Assembly (NCBI RefSeq): GCF_000801105.2
Contig: NC_079518.1
Coordinates: 8,998,106-9,062,105 of the forward strand
Source: Raphanus sativus
Lineage: Eukaryota; Streptophyta; Magnoliopsida; Brassicales; Brassicaceae
Length of the DNA: 64,000 nucleotides
Direction of reading: 5' to 3'
Numbering within the stretch: the stretch's first letter is position 1; the number at the start of each line of letters is the position of its first letter. Of this stretch, positions 1 through 11,570 are shown piece by piece. The notes beneath the pieces were generated by a model. That model saw only the letters and a program-made list of their open reading frames with translations. It had not been told where the DNA came from and made no database searches. The translations under genes were made by a program, and so were the position numbers.

Positions 1-353
1 TATGTTAACCCTTAAAAAAATATTTTAAAACAATTACAAAATCAAAACGTATATTGGACCATTTTGTTTTTTGGTTATGACATCACCAAATCAGTACTCA
101 TGCTCATGCATGCTAAAAGCCTAAATGTTAATTATTTATGTAAAGTTATTTCTATAATTACTATAGAAACATATAGCAAGTATGTATATTAAAAACAAAA
201 TAAATGTGAGTTAGGAAAAAAATGATTTTGGTTTACAATTACGAACGCACGCTATAAATCTGGAACTAATCAAGAATGTCTGATTATGGTAACTATTAAA
301 GGTCCTGTGGACAAAAAAGGTAACTATTAAAGGTCAAAATTAATCAATTATGT
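1..353. other. AT-rich intergenic DNA, nothing recognised
   Basis: Low-complexity AT-rich sequence with no open frame of note, no RNA gene and no clear inverted repeat. It precedes a GC-rich repeat fragment. Confidence 0.6.
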
Positions 354-536
354 TTGTATTTGGTTGAACCGGGTTTTGTGACTAATCCGAGTCGCCAGTT
401 TTGCCGGTTTTGTACCGGTTCTGGCGGTTTAATTCAAATCCGAGTTTTAATTCAACCCGGACTCGGTTTACTTAACGGTTCACGGTCGAACCGGTCCGAC
501 CGGCCGGTCCGGTCCGGTTTTCAAAACCTTGGCGTA
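354..536. repeat. CCGGT-rich transposon fragment
   Basis: A GC-rich island rich in aaccggtt/ccggtccg words in AT-rich surroundings. It ends in a 'ccggttttcaaaacc' motif that resembles the end of the inverted-repeat element at 28669-29148, so it may be a truncated relative. No target-site duplication was found. The open frame across it is repeat, not a gene. Confidence 0.45.
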
Positions 537-565
537 AACAATAAAACAAGAGCTTGAATCTCTTA

Positions 566-887
566 GAGAAATGACAAAAATAGCATCAAACCAATTTTTT
601 GTCATAAAAATAGCATCACAAGGAAGAAAATGACCAAAAGAAGTTTTATTGAAGGGTAAATATGCATTTATAACCATTTGGTTAATTAATCTAAAATTTA
701 GGGTTTAGAGTTAAGGGATGGGGTTTAGAGTTAAGGGATGGGGTTTTAGGAATGTATTCAAATTTTTTAAAATAAAAAAATAAAAATGAAAATTTTCAAA
801 ACAAAAAGGTGCTATTTTAGTCATTTTATTTTTTGAGTGCTATTTTTGTGATAAAAACTTAAAAAGTAGTATTTTAGAGATTTGCCC
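566..887. mobile_element. Mutator-like MITE, 322 bp, 9-bp TSD
   Basis: The element begins GAGAAATGACAAAAATAGC and ends ATTTTAGAGATTTGCCC. It is flanked on both sides by the exact 9-bp duplication AATCTCTTA (557-565 and 888-896). A 9-bp duplication with no coding sequence indicates a Mutator-derived MITE. The element at 21347-21645 is a second copy in inverse orientation with its own 9-bp duplication. The interior holds telomere-like gggtttagag words that belong to the element. Confidence 0.85.
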
Positions 888-1884
888 AATCTCTTATGTA
901 AGTAAAAATAAACAGAGAAGAGCTCTATATTTGATAGAAAGATTATCAGAAGATGATAAACTCTACATAACATGCCTAAACAAATCCTTAGGAAAAAGAA
1001 CATGCCTAAACAATAAAACAAGATGAGAGGGTAGAATTTGGAATATAAAAAGTGAGGTGGCGAATGTCGAAGAGATGGAAAGATAAGCACTCGAATTTAA
1101 AAATCGAGTTAATTAAATGGTGAAGCTTATCCATCCATACCCGCAACTACATCGGGAGACGAGCATCTATTTCTAAAAATATTCGAATCTCTCCACACCT
1201 ATAATAAAAAAACGCACGACTCCACGTCAACCGTTCATTACCTCCCCAATCTCACATCCGACGGTTTATATCCAACGGCACACCTCTGTCCACGTGATTA
1301 TTTATTTTTTTGGACAATCTATCTTTACGTGACAATATTAAATACAAAGAATTAACTTTGCTTAAAATTCGGTTAATAACATCTTCTCTTCCCTCAACCA
1401 TCGCCTCTGAACACACAGTTTCTCTGTCGTTTCTTCTCCGCTTCTCCGGTCAATTCTGAACCCTCAAAGAGAAAGAGAGAGTCTTTGTTCGCGAGCTCCG
1501 CGGTGATAATAATGCTGGCGATGATGGACTCGCGATCTTCTTCTCTCCATCTTCATCGCTCCTCCTCTGTCGTTGACCTAATTTCCGGTATACGAATGAA
1601 ACCAAGTCCCGCTCCTCCGTGTACGCCTCGAATATGTGGTGGAAATATACGCTGTTGATTCTTCTCGTTAGGCTTCCTCTTCTTCTTCTTTTACTTCGCA
1701 TCTGAATTTCGAGATCTGATAAGAAATTGCGTGTTCTCGAAGCTTCCTAGTGGGATCGTGACTCCTTAGGGTTTGTTTTCGACTTGTGTGAATCTGTTAG
1801 GGTTTGTTTTGGGAGAACTGTGGATTTTTTTTTTAGGGTTTTCTTTTTTAAGTTATTTTGTGTCTGTTTGGATCTTTTTTAATA
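888..1884 (+). promoter_or_regulatory. promoter and 5' UTR region of the 1885 gene
   Basis: About 1 kb without a credible coding exon. From about 1380 the sequence becomes CT-rich and TTC-rich, as plant 5' leaders are, and holds 'tagggtttg' and 'ttagggtttt' words near 1765-1850. The transcript probably starts around 1390-1450. A 5' UTR intron is possible but its borders are not certain. Confidence 0.4.
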
Positions 1885-3563
1885 ATGGCTGAGAGGAAAG
1901 AATTAGGGTTTCAAAAGACTGTTGTAAGTTTGAAAGAGCAGTTAGCGAGAACCACTCTGAGGAACTTGAGAGCGCAGGGTCACACCTACGTCGAGCTGCG
2001 TGAGGACGGGAAGCGATTCGTGTTCTTCTGCACTCTGTGTCTCGCTCCTTGCTACAGTGACGCGATCTTGCTTGGACACTTGAACGGGAGCCTTCACAAG
2101 GAGAGGCTGTCGTGTGCTAAGATGACGCTTCTCCACGGTGAAAACCCGTGGCCTTTCAATGATGGTGTGCTCTTCTTCGATACGGAGGAAGAAGAAGAGG
2201 AGGAGGAGAAAAGTTTGATCTCTGTTGGTGTTGAAGCTGAAGCTGGTCCTTTGCAGCTTTGCTGCAGTGATGATGATGGTGATAGATTTGCTATTGTTGC
2301 TTATGATGAGAATAGAATGAGTCGAGACGATGATCAGCCTGCTGCTGCTGGGGATGATCTGTTGATATCTGGTTTGCTGATCAAGGAGAGAACTCTTGAT
2401 GTGGAAGCGAAGTTTATTGGGTTTGGCCGGATAGCTGCTAGGTTGTTTGAGACGAAAGGACGGTCGACTTGGATTGATAAGTTATGGTGCGAGTGGTTAG
2501 GAAAAGACGGTCCTTCAGATGAGGAGAAGGCTGTTGTCCCGGAGCATGACTTTGCTGTTGTCACGTTCTCCTACTTCTACAATTTGGGTAGGCTTGGTTT
2601 GCTCGACCATCCGAGCCGTCTTCTCACATCAGAATCAGGTGAAGACAGTGGCAGGAAGAGAAAGAAGTCGTTCTCGGATCCGGAGGATACAAGCGAGTCT
2701 CTGTGTAGTCAGGATGACTCCTCTGAGGAGGTTTCTTCAAGAGCCTTACTAGCTGACTACGATGACCATCTCGTGAGCAGGAGAGTCATCAAGAACAGAA
2801 CGGTGAGACGGGAGCTTAGGAAGCAGCAGAGGATATTTTCCGAAAGGATATGCGAAGTCTGTAAGCAAAAGATGCTTCCGGGGAAAGACGCTGCAGCGAT
2901 ACTAAACACGAAGACGGGGAAGCTCGTGTGCGGCAGCAGAAACCTCCTTGGTGCTTTCCACCTGTTTCACGTGTCTTGTGTCGTGCACTGGTTCCTCTTC
3001 TGTGAGAGTGAGATACTTGGGAACAAGATGGTGAGTGGGAAAGGCAAAAAGAGATGCGCGAAGAAGCATCAGAGTGGTGTGAAGTTGAATAGGTTGGTAA
3101 GCGATGTGAGCTGGCAAATATTCTCAGTGTTCTGTCCTGAATGCCAAGGCACTGGGATAAACATTGAAGGAGATACGATTGAGAGAGACACGTTCCCCCT
3201 TTCTCAGGTATCTATATGATTCACTCACTCACTTCAATAGCGTTTTTTCTTTTCAACGGGTTTGATTTTAACATATGTGTATATGCATACGATGTTGATA
3301 GACATGGAGGTTTGGGGTGAAAGTGAGTGAAGGTAGAAAAGCATGGGTGAAAAATCCGGAGAAGTTGGAGAATTGCTCGACAGGTTTTCATTTTCCGCAA
3401 CAGAATGAAGAATCAGTCAAGGATCAGGTAATACTAATTACACATACTCATCTTTATTTTCTTGTAATAACTTGGTGGCAAATTATAAGACAAAAAATGT
3501 GGAATACAGGAGGAGAGAGTGCAGAACATGAAGCTAGTTCGTTTCTACCGGGTGGAGTTGTAA
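1885..3563 (+). CDS. uncharacterised zinc-finger protein, At4g28260-like
   Basis: Three exons join in frame: 1885-3207, 3302-3427 and 3510-3563, for about 500 residues. The start chosen is the ATG at 1885 (MAERKELGF), because an ATG nine codons upstream lies in leader sequence. Near residues 47-72 a C-x2-C with later histidines resembles a C2H2/U1-type finger. An acidic run of glutamates sits near residue 105. Around residues 335-430 there is a second Cys/His cluster (CEVC, HLFHVSC, CPEC) resembling a RING-like or treble-clef site, preceded by a basic stretch. The last exon ends VRFYRVEL and the splice sites are GT/AG in phase 0. I know no biochemical function; nuclear or RNA-related roles would be guesses. 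The neighbour RMA2 supports orthology to the Arabidopsis gene next to RMA2. Confidence 0.85.
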
Positions 3564-4396
3564 TGTAGGGAAAACAACTAGCTTGAGATACTCTGAATTT
3601 GATGTGTGTTTGTGTGTGTAAATAAGGCCTTGGTCTCGCATTTTACAGGTCTCTCTGTAAATCCTATAACTTTTGATACTATCTGATCACTTTTGAGGCC
3701 CAATTTAATTTTCGTTGATACCAACAGTATAAAAAAAAACTTGAAAGTTTTTTAAAATCTGTTATCGAACTTGAAAGTTTTTTAAAATCTGTTATCGAAC
3801 TTGAAAGTTTTTTAAAATCTGTTATCGATATAGCCAAATTAAATTACAACTTTTGAAGCTAAAAGAATCGATCCCATGAATGAGGAGGGGGTTGTCTCGT
3901 GCGGACCCATAGATCATGTCAGGTTGGTCTATGCTTTTAATGAAACAGCTCACTCTAATTCAGTCATGGTACGTACCATTTTGTTTACAACATTTTTAAT
4001 GTGTAAAGAAAGACCCGTACCAAGACCATAAATGTATTAAAATTAATGTTTCAACGTCTTGCATTTAACACAGTCTTGTTCACCGTTATCAATCAAACGT
4101 AGGGCCCCTGTTTTATTTGGAAAGAAAGAAAGATCATTATCCATCCCATTCTATAATGCCATTATCATCTTTTCTTGGTACACAATATCGATTGAGTTGA
4201 AGATAAGGCTACTTTTATCAGTCATCACATATTATCATTAGTAGCTGAAAATACACAATCACCAATATAGTGCAGTTTCTTGATTTTTGACTTTATTTTA
4301 TCCTCAGTATTATACCATTTCAACATGCAATACTCTTACACACATACACATACACATACACATACAAACTCATTCGAGTAAACTTACAAGTTACAA
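3564..4396. other. convergent intergenic region
   Basis: Lies between the 3' ends of two convergent genes. It holds a triple 30-bp repeat at 3739-3828 and a short acata/cacata microsatellite at about 4330-4365. No other gene was recognised. Confidence 0.6.
3739..3828. repeat. 3 x 30-bp tandem repeat
   Basis: Three head-to-tail identical copies of a 30-bp unit starting acttgaaagt and ending ctgttatcga. It is downstream of the zinc-finger gene, and no coding role is visible. Confidence 0.9.
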
Positions 4397-4990
4397 CTAG
4401 AAAAGAAGTAGACACATAACCATAAAGCAAAACAGGAACAAGTAGACTCTGCTTAGCGACTCATCCGCCTGCATTGTCCGCCGCCTTAGCCGGAGATTTG
4501 TGTCCCGCTCCCTCCGGTACGGTGACACGTTGCTCGAAGACTCACCAAATAGTCTCCTATATACCATCTCGCATACCACACCCATCACCGGATCAGGCAT
4601 TCTATACATGTAACGTTGACTACTCGCACCTTCGTCTGAACGTTGACCGACTCCTCTTACGTCATAAACCGGACCGGATGGTCTGCTCGGTAAGGTTAAA
4701 CCGGACTGAGAAGTTATCTGTCCCCGGCCGTAGATAGGGACAAGCGTGGCGTCGGAGACATCGGATTTGCAAACCGGACATCTTGTAGGTTCCTTCTTAT
4801 CATACTGATCAACTTGTTGTCTTGATGTGCTGGTGGAGTAAGTCCACTTGTAAATGCAAGGCCAACAAAACAAGTGGCCACATAAAGTCACGACCGGGTC
4901 TCGAACCTGATCGAAACATATGTTGCAGTCGAAGTCTCCTCCAGAATCACCCGACGTTGCTGGGTTGTCTTCTTGGTTCTCTATCTCCAT
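4397..4990 (-). CDS. RMA2: RING E3 ubiquitin ligase, RMA2-like, ER membrane
   Basis: A single coding exon of 197 residues starting MEIENQ at 4990. An acceptor-like 'tttcag' just upstream suggests a 5' UTR intron, so the longer frame upstream is not coding. The RING runs from about residue 22 to 77: CNIC, CGHLFCWPC and CPVC give the C3HC4 ligands. A conserved block follows (MPDPVMGVVCEMVYRRLFG), and the C terminus is hydrophobic (SRVYLFLFCFMVMCLLLF), a tail anchor. RMA-family proteins are ER-anchored ubiquitin ligases acting in protein quality control. The sequence and the LLG neighbour both match Arabidopsis RMA2 (At4g28270). Confidence 0.93.
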   Translation of the reverse strand: MEIENQEDNPATSGDSGGDFDCNICFDQVRDPVVTLCGHLFCWPCIYKWTYSTSTSRQQVDQYDKKEPTRCPVCKSDVSDATLVPIYGRGQITSQSGLTLPSRPSGPVYDVRGVGQRSDEGASSQRYMYRMPDPVMGVVCEMVYRRLFGESSSNVSPYRRERDTNLRLRRRTMQADESLSRVYLFLFCFMVMCLLLF

Positions 4991-5750
4991 TTTACTGAAA
5001 CGTACAACAAGACAAACCCAATTCATTGTTTATAAGTAGACCACTTCAAACTTTACAGAGTCATCTATACACCAATCATGATCTTGCTTAACTTTTTGAA
5101 AAGTTAAAGAAAGAAAACGAGTGAAACAAAGGGGACCTAAATTACGAAATCTTGAGGGAGAAAAGAAGAACAACAATAATTACAAAAAGACTTGAAAAAA
5201 ACAATTAAAAAAACAGACTTGACCACTTTAGGTTTTCACGTTTTTCTCTTTTCCACCTAAATCTCAAATAACTATATTAATCAATATTCATACATGATCA
5301 CAAGGAGTTTAGTCGTATGATCTAAAACCCACATAGTATGTATTCACAAGATATTCATATCGTGCGTAGTTAATAAAGAAACTGTGCAGATTTACTGATT
5401 CGATGCCTTTAGATGCACACATACAAACGAAAAGACATAAGATATATATGAAGGAAGACTGATGGTTTTAGAAGACAAAATAGACGTACTGCTGGTTAGT
5501 ACCAATGAATCTCTTCCGACTTGAGTACTACTTAAGACTTTTGATTTGCCTGATGCCACAAAGGCCAAAGAACAGAGGAGGAGACGTATTTGGGTTTGGA
5601 GATAGCAGAATGGGTAAGAAGAATAATAGATCGAGAGTGGTGCAGAAGCACGAGAGCATATGTTATACACACATACACAATTTCTTCTTTTTTTTTAATA
5701 TCAAAATTATATGGTGCAAAGTTAAAATCCGAATAAGTTATGATTTTTAA
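4991..5750 (-). promoter_or_regulatory. probable RMA2 leader, 5' UTR intron and promoter
   Basis: Read on the minus strand, about 5500-5680 holds a CT-rich, leader-like stretch, and an acceptor lies just before the RMA2 start at 4990. A 5' UTR intron of a few hundred bases is therefore likely. The exact donor was not fixed. The small frames in this stretch show no protein similarity. Confidence 0.35.
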
Positions 5751-8700
5751 ATAAGAAACGTCTACCTAATTAAAAATAAGTTGATAAAAGTAACGAAACG
5801 CCTTTTTCGGAATCTTTTTCTTTTATAATTTACTGGATATGGTTCGGTGTGTTGCACGAATTTTAATATTTTAATTTTACAAAAAAATATAAAAAATTGA
5901 TAAAATCCTTCTATTGTAGTTTTAGAATTTTTGCATATGTTGTGCAAGATTTTCTTTTAAAAATAAAAATCCGCTTTCTCATATAAATTATGGTTAATAT
6001 TTATGTTTTAATAATTATGGTGTGTATGCAAATTATTATCTACTTTATACTTAGCCTTAAAGAAATACAATATTCAAATTTCAAACAAACTCAACCCGAA
6101 CAAATAAAAATTACAATAAAATACAAAAAACTTGAAAATTGAAAATACCACTCGAGTCAATGACAACATCATGAGCTTTTTTATTTTTTCAATTTAATGT
6201 TTAAATTAATTTATTATTTTCATGATTAAATATATTCTAATATTTTATTGTTGTTTAGTGATATTTGTTTTGTTATTTTAGAGTCCTTGAGTTTTTAATG
6301 CATTTTTATCATTTATATACTTCAGTTGGCATGGTCTATGCATTTTACTTGTTCAACCAATCCAAAATAATTTTGTATCAAATTTTATTATTATTTAATA
6401 TAAAGATAATGAATCTATCCATACATGCATCTTATACCCATACATATATATGTGCATATTGAAGATCTTATGGATCTTGATTGTGTGAATAATTATTTAT
6501 AAGAATACGTAACTTCTTAATAAAAGTTCTGGGGTAGTTAAATCTTAAAAATAAGTAGATAAATTATAGTAGTACATATTGTAATAGGACTGAAGAAGAA
6601 AACACAATCTTGGAAGTAATCAAAAAGTTCTTATAATTTTATTTTAAATACACTACATTCAATATCATCATTTGGATTCTCATTTTCTGTTTTCTTATAT
6701 AATATTCATTCGTTTATTTATATTGGATTTGCAATTTTTCTATGTGTTCTTTACTTTTTGCTTTTGAATTACTTGATTCTCACTTTCAAATAATGATAAT
6801 AACATTCATATTAAATTTATCCAAAGTTGAATAATTTTCATAATACATTTTCTTCATGATCTATTCACACAATAACAATTAAATTAAAAATGAATTAGAA
6901 AGCATATTAAAAAGTAGAAAAAAGTAATAAGATGACAATGAAGCTTAATTTATTTTTCACCAAGCACATATAAAAATCAGTTACACATGACAATAATAAT
7001 AATAAATTATTTTTAATGCTCAAACACGAAAAATATATCAAATATGTGTTTAATTTTCATATAGCAAAACATATACAAAAAATAATCACGACAATATCCT
7101 AGTTTTCAATCATTGTTAATTATTTTTAAATTAGTTTTATTATAATGTTTATCGTCAAATTTTTATTTTTTAATTACTATAATATTCTTTTAAAAATGTC
7201 ATTTGTTTAGGTTTTTTAATTAAAATATAAATCTCATTTAATGTTTTGGATGTTAGAAAAGAAAATTACTATGACATAAAATTTTACAATTAGCTTCAAT
7301 TAAGGGTTTTAGAAAAATAAAATTACTATCAAATAATTATTTTCAGTTATCTTAAATAATTTTATAAACCTTTATTTAAAATTATTTTTAATATAAGTAC
7401 TATTTTTAATTGTTTTGTTAATTTAATAACTTTTAATATAATCAATTATTTTAAAGAAAAACATAATTACTTTTTGTTTATGATTTTATAAAATAAAAAT
7501 ATTTCCATTGTTTAGGATTTTTTAAAATAAAACTACTATCAAATATTCTTTCATTTTTAAATGATTTTAGAAAACTAATTACTATCACATAATATTTTAA
7601 AATTATATTTTGTTTAGTATTTTAGAAAAATAAAATTACTATCAAATATTTGTTTATATTTTCGACATGTGTTACAATCTTATATTTTTTTATTTACATA
7701 TGTCACGATCATGTTAATAAACAAAATTGAAAGACAAAACTTTATATAATAAAACTATATTCGCAACTTATATTCTCTATATTTCATAATATCACTTGTT
7801 TTAGTTGAAAACATAAATATTAAAAAATATTAATAGTATCATAGACAGTAATATATATACTGAATATTGCTCAAAATAAAAACAGTAAAATACAGTTAGA
7901 GATGTACAACATAAAATAAATATAACATTAATTTCTTTAAACATAATTTAATAATCTGACGGAAAAATCAGATATTGGAATGCCACATGACATGACCTTA
8001 CATGAAAAGTGACATATAGAATATTAGAAGATAATTATTTTTTGTAAGCTTTGGTGTAAGCTTTACATATTAGAAAGCACAAAATATACCCATGACTTGT
8101 CCGTTTTCCCTATAAAATATTCATAAGATAAAAATTTGGCTCTGAAAAAAGATAAGAAGTTGGCAGCTTCTGTTTCTGGCAACACCATAGACACTCCCCC
8201 AAGTCTGAGGACGTGGAACTACATGACTGCACCGTCACACCATTATTTACCCTTTTAACAAAATTTCTAGTAGGTTTTTCACTTTCACTAGATCATTTGA
8301 AATGTCCTGCTTATTATTTTTCTTTCTTTTTGTAACAGAACTTTTTCACTACTTTACTTTTTGTGTTATTGCAGAATTTGTAACTATTAGGTGTTGAGTG
8401 GTGAGTTGAAAGCAGAAAAGGTATCGAGTGAATAACAATGGCAATTTGGTAGGTTGCGTGATTAAACGGGAATTAGATAATAATAAGCTTTTATCAAAAC
8501 CTTTTGAAGGGCTTATCTACCAATAGTCATACAGTTTAAACCACACAAGATGATTAACGTCACCGTAGCTGTTCACCATACCATATTTGATTTCAGATAT
8601 ATTAATTGTCAGTAAATGACCCGAAACTCAGTCCATGTATTGATAAAGGAGTGCCTAAAAATTCATATATGTTGTGTCGTCACCATTATGCCTGAATCTT

Positions 8701-9086
8701 ATGATGAAAAACAAAGTTTAGAGTCCTTGAAAAGCACTTCATACCAGAATGTTAAAGAGCAACTACTTGCTTTATTTCATGTTTTTGTAAAACTAAAAAA
8801 CTTGGTCTCAATCAAATTCTCAGATATAACTACAAAACTACTCTCTGTTCTAAGTAAATATTTCTATTAAGAAAAGGCTAAAATGATTTCTTTTTAGGTT
8901 CTCTTGATAATTGCAAAGGCTAAATCTAAAAGGCAAAACTAAAATCTCCACAGTCTCTCTGAATGTTTACACCGTTGGTAGACTGGCTAGTGGCTAGTAA
9001 GAACCAGAAAAGAAAATGCATTCCGGGTGCAGATATCAAGTTGAGAAAATACATTTGTATTATTATTGTTTAGAAATTAACTATAT
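5751..9086. other. AT-rich intergenic region
   Basis: About 3.3 kb of strongly AT-rich DNA without a recognisable gene. From about 7200 to 7650 a degenerate motif recurs several times. The 84-codon frame at 8616-8870 has no similarity I recognise and is not called. Confidence 0.55.
7200..7650. repeat. degenerate AT-rich repeat
   Basis: Variants of 'tttagaaaaataaaattactatcaaat' (shorter cores such as aaattactatcaaata) recur about five times at irregular spacing near 7250, 7305, 7515, 7565 and 7620. This looks like a decayed AT-rich minisatellite or part of an old element. Confidence 0.4.
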
Positions 9087-9099
9087 GATAAATCATTGT

Positions 9100-10080
9100 A
9101 AAAATACATTTTTAATTATTTACAGATACAAGTCGGATATCAGCAGCAAACTTGTCTGTTCGAAACTAGAGAGATAAAGTAGATCTGTGTCTTGGGTCCC
9201 GCGAGCGGACGGCGCGTGAGCGCACGTTCCGTCGTCGGAGCCCCATCGGTGACCACCTGAACCACTTGGTCTTTGCTTCCTCCTCGTCTCCTCTGTCCTC
9301 CGTCTTGCCTGAGCTCTGAACCAAGCGTCTATGGCGATTTTGTATTTGGAGTAAAGGTACGGTTGCGGCGAGGTTGGCGGGGAGAAGCTTCCTGTTTTTC
9401 TTTTAGTTTTAGCTTTCTGTCCGAAAAGCGGAGGCATCTAATGCTCCGTTGTCGTCGGTTTTGCTCCCGAGATGCGGAGGCTTCGTTAGCTCTGACATCG
9501 TCGGTTTAGTCGCCGGAGAGTGAAGACTCCGTCAGTCTTGCTCTGTCGGTTTTAGTCGGTCCGCTTCTTTGGACCCTTTTGGAGCCCGTGGTGGCTCGTT
9601 GGTGTTTCTAGGTTCGCGGTTCTCAGCCCTCGGTTCGTGCGCTCGTGAGGTTATCGGTGTGGATCTTTCGGATGTGTTCTCGACTAGATCGATGAAGCTA
9701 TCTAGTGGAAAGTTTAAGCGCAGAGGAGTGATGTGGGTTTCGTTGGAGTCTCGCTGGATTTCTGAGATCCGACGGAACGGGGTCGTCTTTGGGGATGCTC
9801 CGGCGACGGTTCCGAGCGGTGTCGGTCGGGGAGAGATGGAAGTGACGCGTGTTTAGCTAACGGCCCGGATCATTACACGTGTCCTCTCTCATCGGGGATG
9901 TGTCTCGCGGAAATCGTCGGGGTCAAATGAGATTGTAGGGAGGCCCATTATTGAGTTTTGTTGTGACCCGTTTATTTGTTTGGGTTATATGTGGTGGGGT
10001 TTGTGGGTATTGCTCTTGGACATGTAACTGGGCTTGGCCCATTCTATATTTATATTATCAACCTTGACTGGAAAAAAAAA
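9100..10080 (+). mobile_element. non-autonomous poly(A) retroposon (Sadhu-like or LINE-derived)
   Basis: A GC-rich island of about 980 bp sits in AT-rich DNA. It ends in an A tract (10072-10080) and is flanked by the 13-bp direct repeat gataaatcattgt (about 9087-9099 and 10081-10093). A poly(A) tail directly followed by a target duplication is the mark of target-primed reverse transcription. None of its open frames resembles reverse transcriptase, endonuclease or gag. Size, tail and lack of coding capacity resemble the Sadhu retroposons of Arabidopsis. A 5'-truncated LINE or a processed non-coding transcript are alternatives. Confidence 0.6.
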
Positions 10081-10179
10081 GATAAATCATTGTTAAGAGA
10101 ACCTAAAACATATATGTCACCCGGCGAGTACCCGTTTTAATCCCGACATAATTTATGATATAGTTCATTTGAACAATAA

Positions 10180-11029
10180 GACCATCCACAATGGTGTTGA
10201 AATCTATTTGGCTTTTAACATGCATTGCAAAGTTTCAACGGTTAAAAAAAACTGTGGTTCAGCATGGGCTCGTATCGCGTTGTAAATGGATGTGCAGAGT
10301 TATTTTTGATATTTATCTTCATCCAATAATTTAAATGCATTTATTATATAATAAAAAGAATTTAAAAATAAAATTATATCAAAGTTCTGAATTTCTTTTT
10401 ATATATAAATAGATACTACTCTCATTTCATTTAGATACAGAAAAACGTTATCTTAATTATAATCAACAATTTTAATGTTTTGAATTTTTTTTAGTTAAAC
10501 AGGTCTTATTATAAATTTTTTAACACTAAAAAATCTTCTAATTTTCCGTTTGACTTCCAAAATTCCAATAATTATCTATTTCAAATAAATATTGTTAAAA
10601 GTTATGTTCTTTTAGTTTTTAAGTTAACTACTAATATGTAATTATTATGTTGTACAAAAAATAAAAATATGAATTAAAAATTATGAGGTATGATGTTGAA
10701 TATTTAAAAAAAAACTATTGTAGATGTTTAGAACGAAGTTTGTATTGAATAAATGAGGTGGAAGAGAAAAAAGATGATGTAAAATGTTAAAAATGAAAAA
10801 TGAGGGTGTTGAAAATGGAGATGATGTTTTTTTTTTGATAACCGTGGGGTCTCACACTTCACCCAGATTAATCTCACGAGGTCGACGACAACCCACGTAT
10901 TCTTGCGATTTAATGGTAACTTCGGTGGCCACCACATGTCAAATCCAAAACGCTTCTTTTTTGCTGCTTACCACTGGACCACCGTGTACTGGTTAAATGG
11001 AGATGATGTTGAAACCATCATGCATGGTT
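10180..11029. mobile_element. Harbinger-like non-autonomous element with TAA TSD
   Basis: The left end reads GACCATCCACAATGGTGTTG; the right end, reverse-complemented, reads AACCATGCATGATGGTTTCA, an imperfect terminal inverted repeat of about 25 bp. The flanking trinucleotide TAA is duplicated (10177-10179 and 11030-11032). A TAA/TTA duplication is typical of PIF/Harbinger elements. No transposase frame is present. A SINE sits near its right end. Confidence 0.65.
10829..10994 (-). mobile_element. tRNA-derived SINE, nested
   Basis: On the minus strand it begins near 'ccagtacacggtggtccag', has an A-box-like ggtccagtggtaagc, and ends in an A tract (T tract on + at 10827-10836). A 16-bp exact direct repeat aaatggagatgatgtt flanks it (10813-10828 and 10995-11010). 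About 165 bp is normal for crucifer SINEs. It inserted into the Harbinger-like element at 10180-11029. Confidence 0.75.
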
Positions 11030-11099
11030 TAATAACAAAACTATTGGGTTATTGTTGTAATTAAACTGTACCTATATAGTTTTTTTTTGAAAAAAAAAT

Positions 11100-11197
11100 G
11101 TATCTATATATCAACGTTTTAAAAGTAACAACTATATAGATAGACTTGTATCTATATAGTTGCTACTTTTAAAACGTTGATATAATATTATAGATAC
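11100..11197. repeat. 98-bp near-perfect palindrome
   Basis: The arms start GTATCTATA and end TATAGATAC. They share the core atcaacgttttaaaagta and its complement and are separated by only a few bases. The right arm has a few extra bases. It could be a tiny fold-back element or the source of a hairpin RNA. Confidence 0.8.
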
Positions 11198-11570
11198 ACG
11201 TTCATGATAATGTTTTCAAAGTCTCGTATGAAATTATTGGAGCAAGTTGCCGTTAACGATTCGGAGAACTTGGGCCAAGAAATGGGCGTTTCCCAATTGA
11301 TTATGAATATTAACAAGTGATAGCTGAACCAAAATAACATACTGAATATATTTGTTTCTCTATAACGTTTTGGTTAATTTGATGTTTTTTTCTTGAAAGA
11401 TTAAAATAGTAAAAAGTATTAATACTGTTTCTGCTGCTTAATTATCCGGTACATCCGCAGTATTTTTCTCCCCTCCCATAACACGAAAACGAAAAGATAC
11501 AAACAAATGTTCTAAAATCAAATGTGACAGAGAAGGAAAACAGAACAGTTACAAAAAAGGAAACAGAAGC
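11198..11570. promoter_or_regulatory. upstream region of the LLG gene
   Basis: About 370 bp immediately before the LLG start codon. No recognisable coding sequence; no TATA element was fixed with confidence. Confidence 0.35.

Noticed and set aside
690..760. Telomere-like gggtttagag words
   Set aside because: They are few, imperfect and inside a MITE with its own duplication, so they are not an interstitial telomere array.
8616..8870. 84-codon frame in AT-rich intergenic DNA
   Set aside because: No similarity recognised, no leader or tail signals, isolated from other exons.
9120..9856. Frames inside the poly(A) retroposon
   Set aside because: No LINE or gag motifs, no conserved start, and on both strands; they reflect high GC only.
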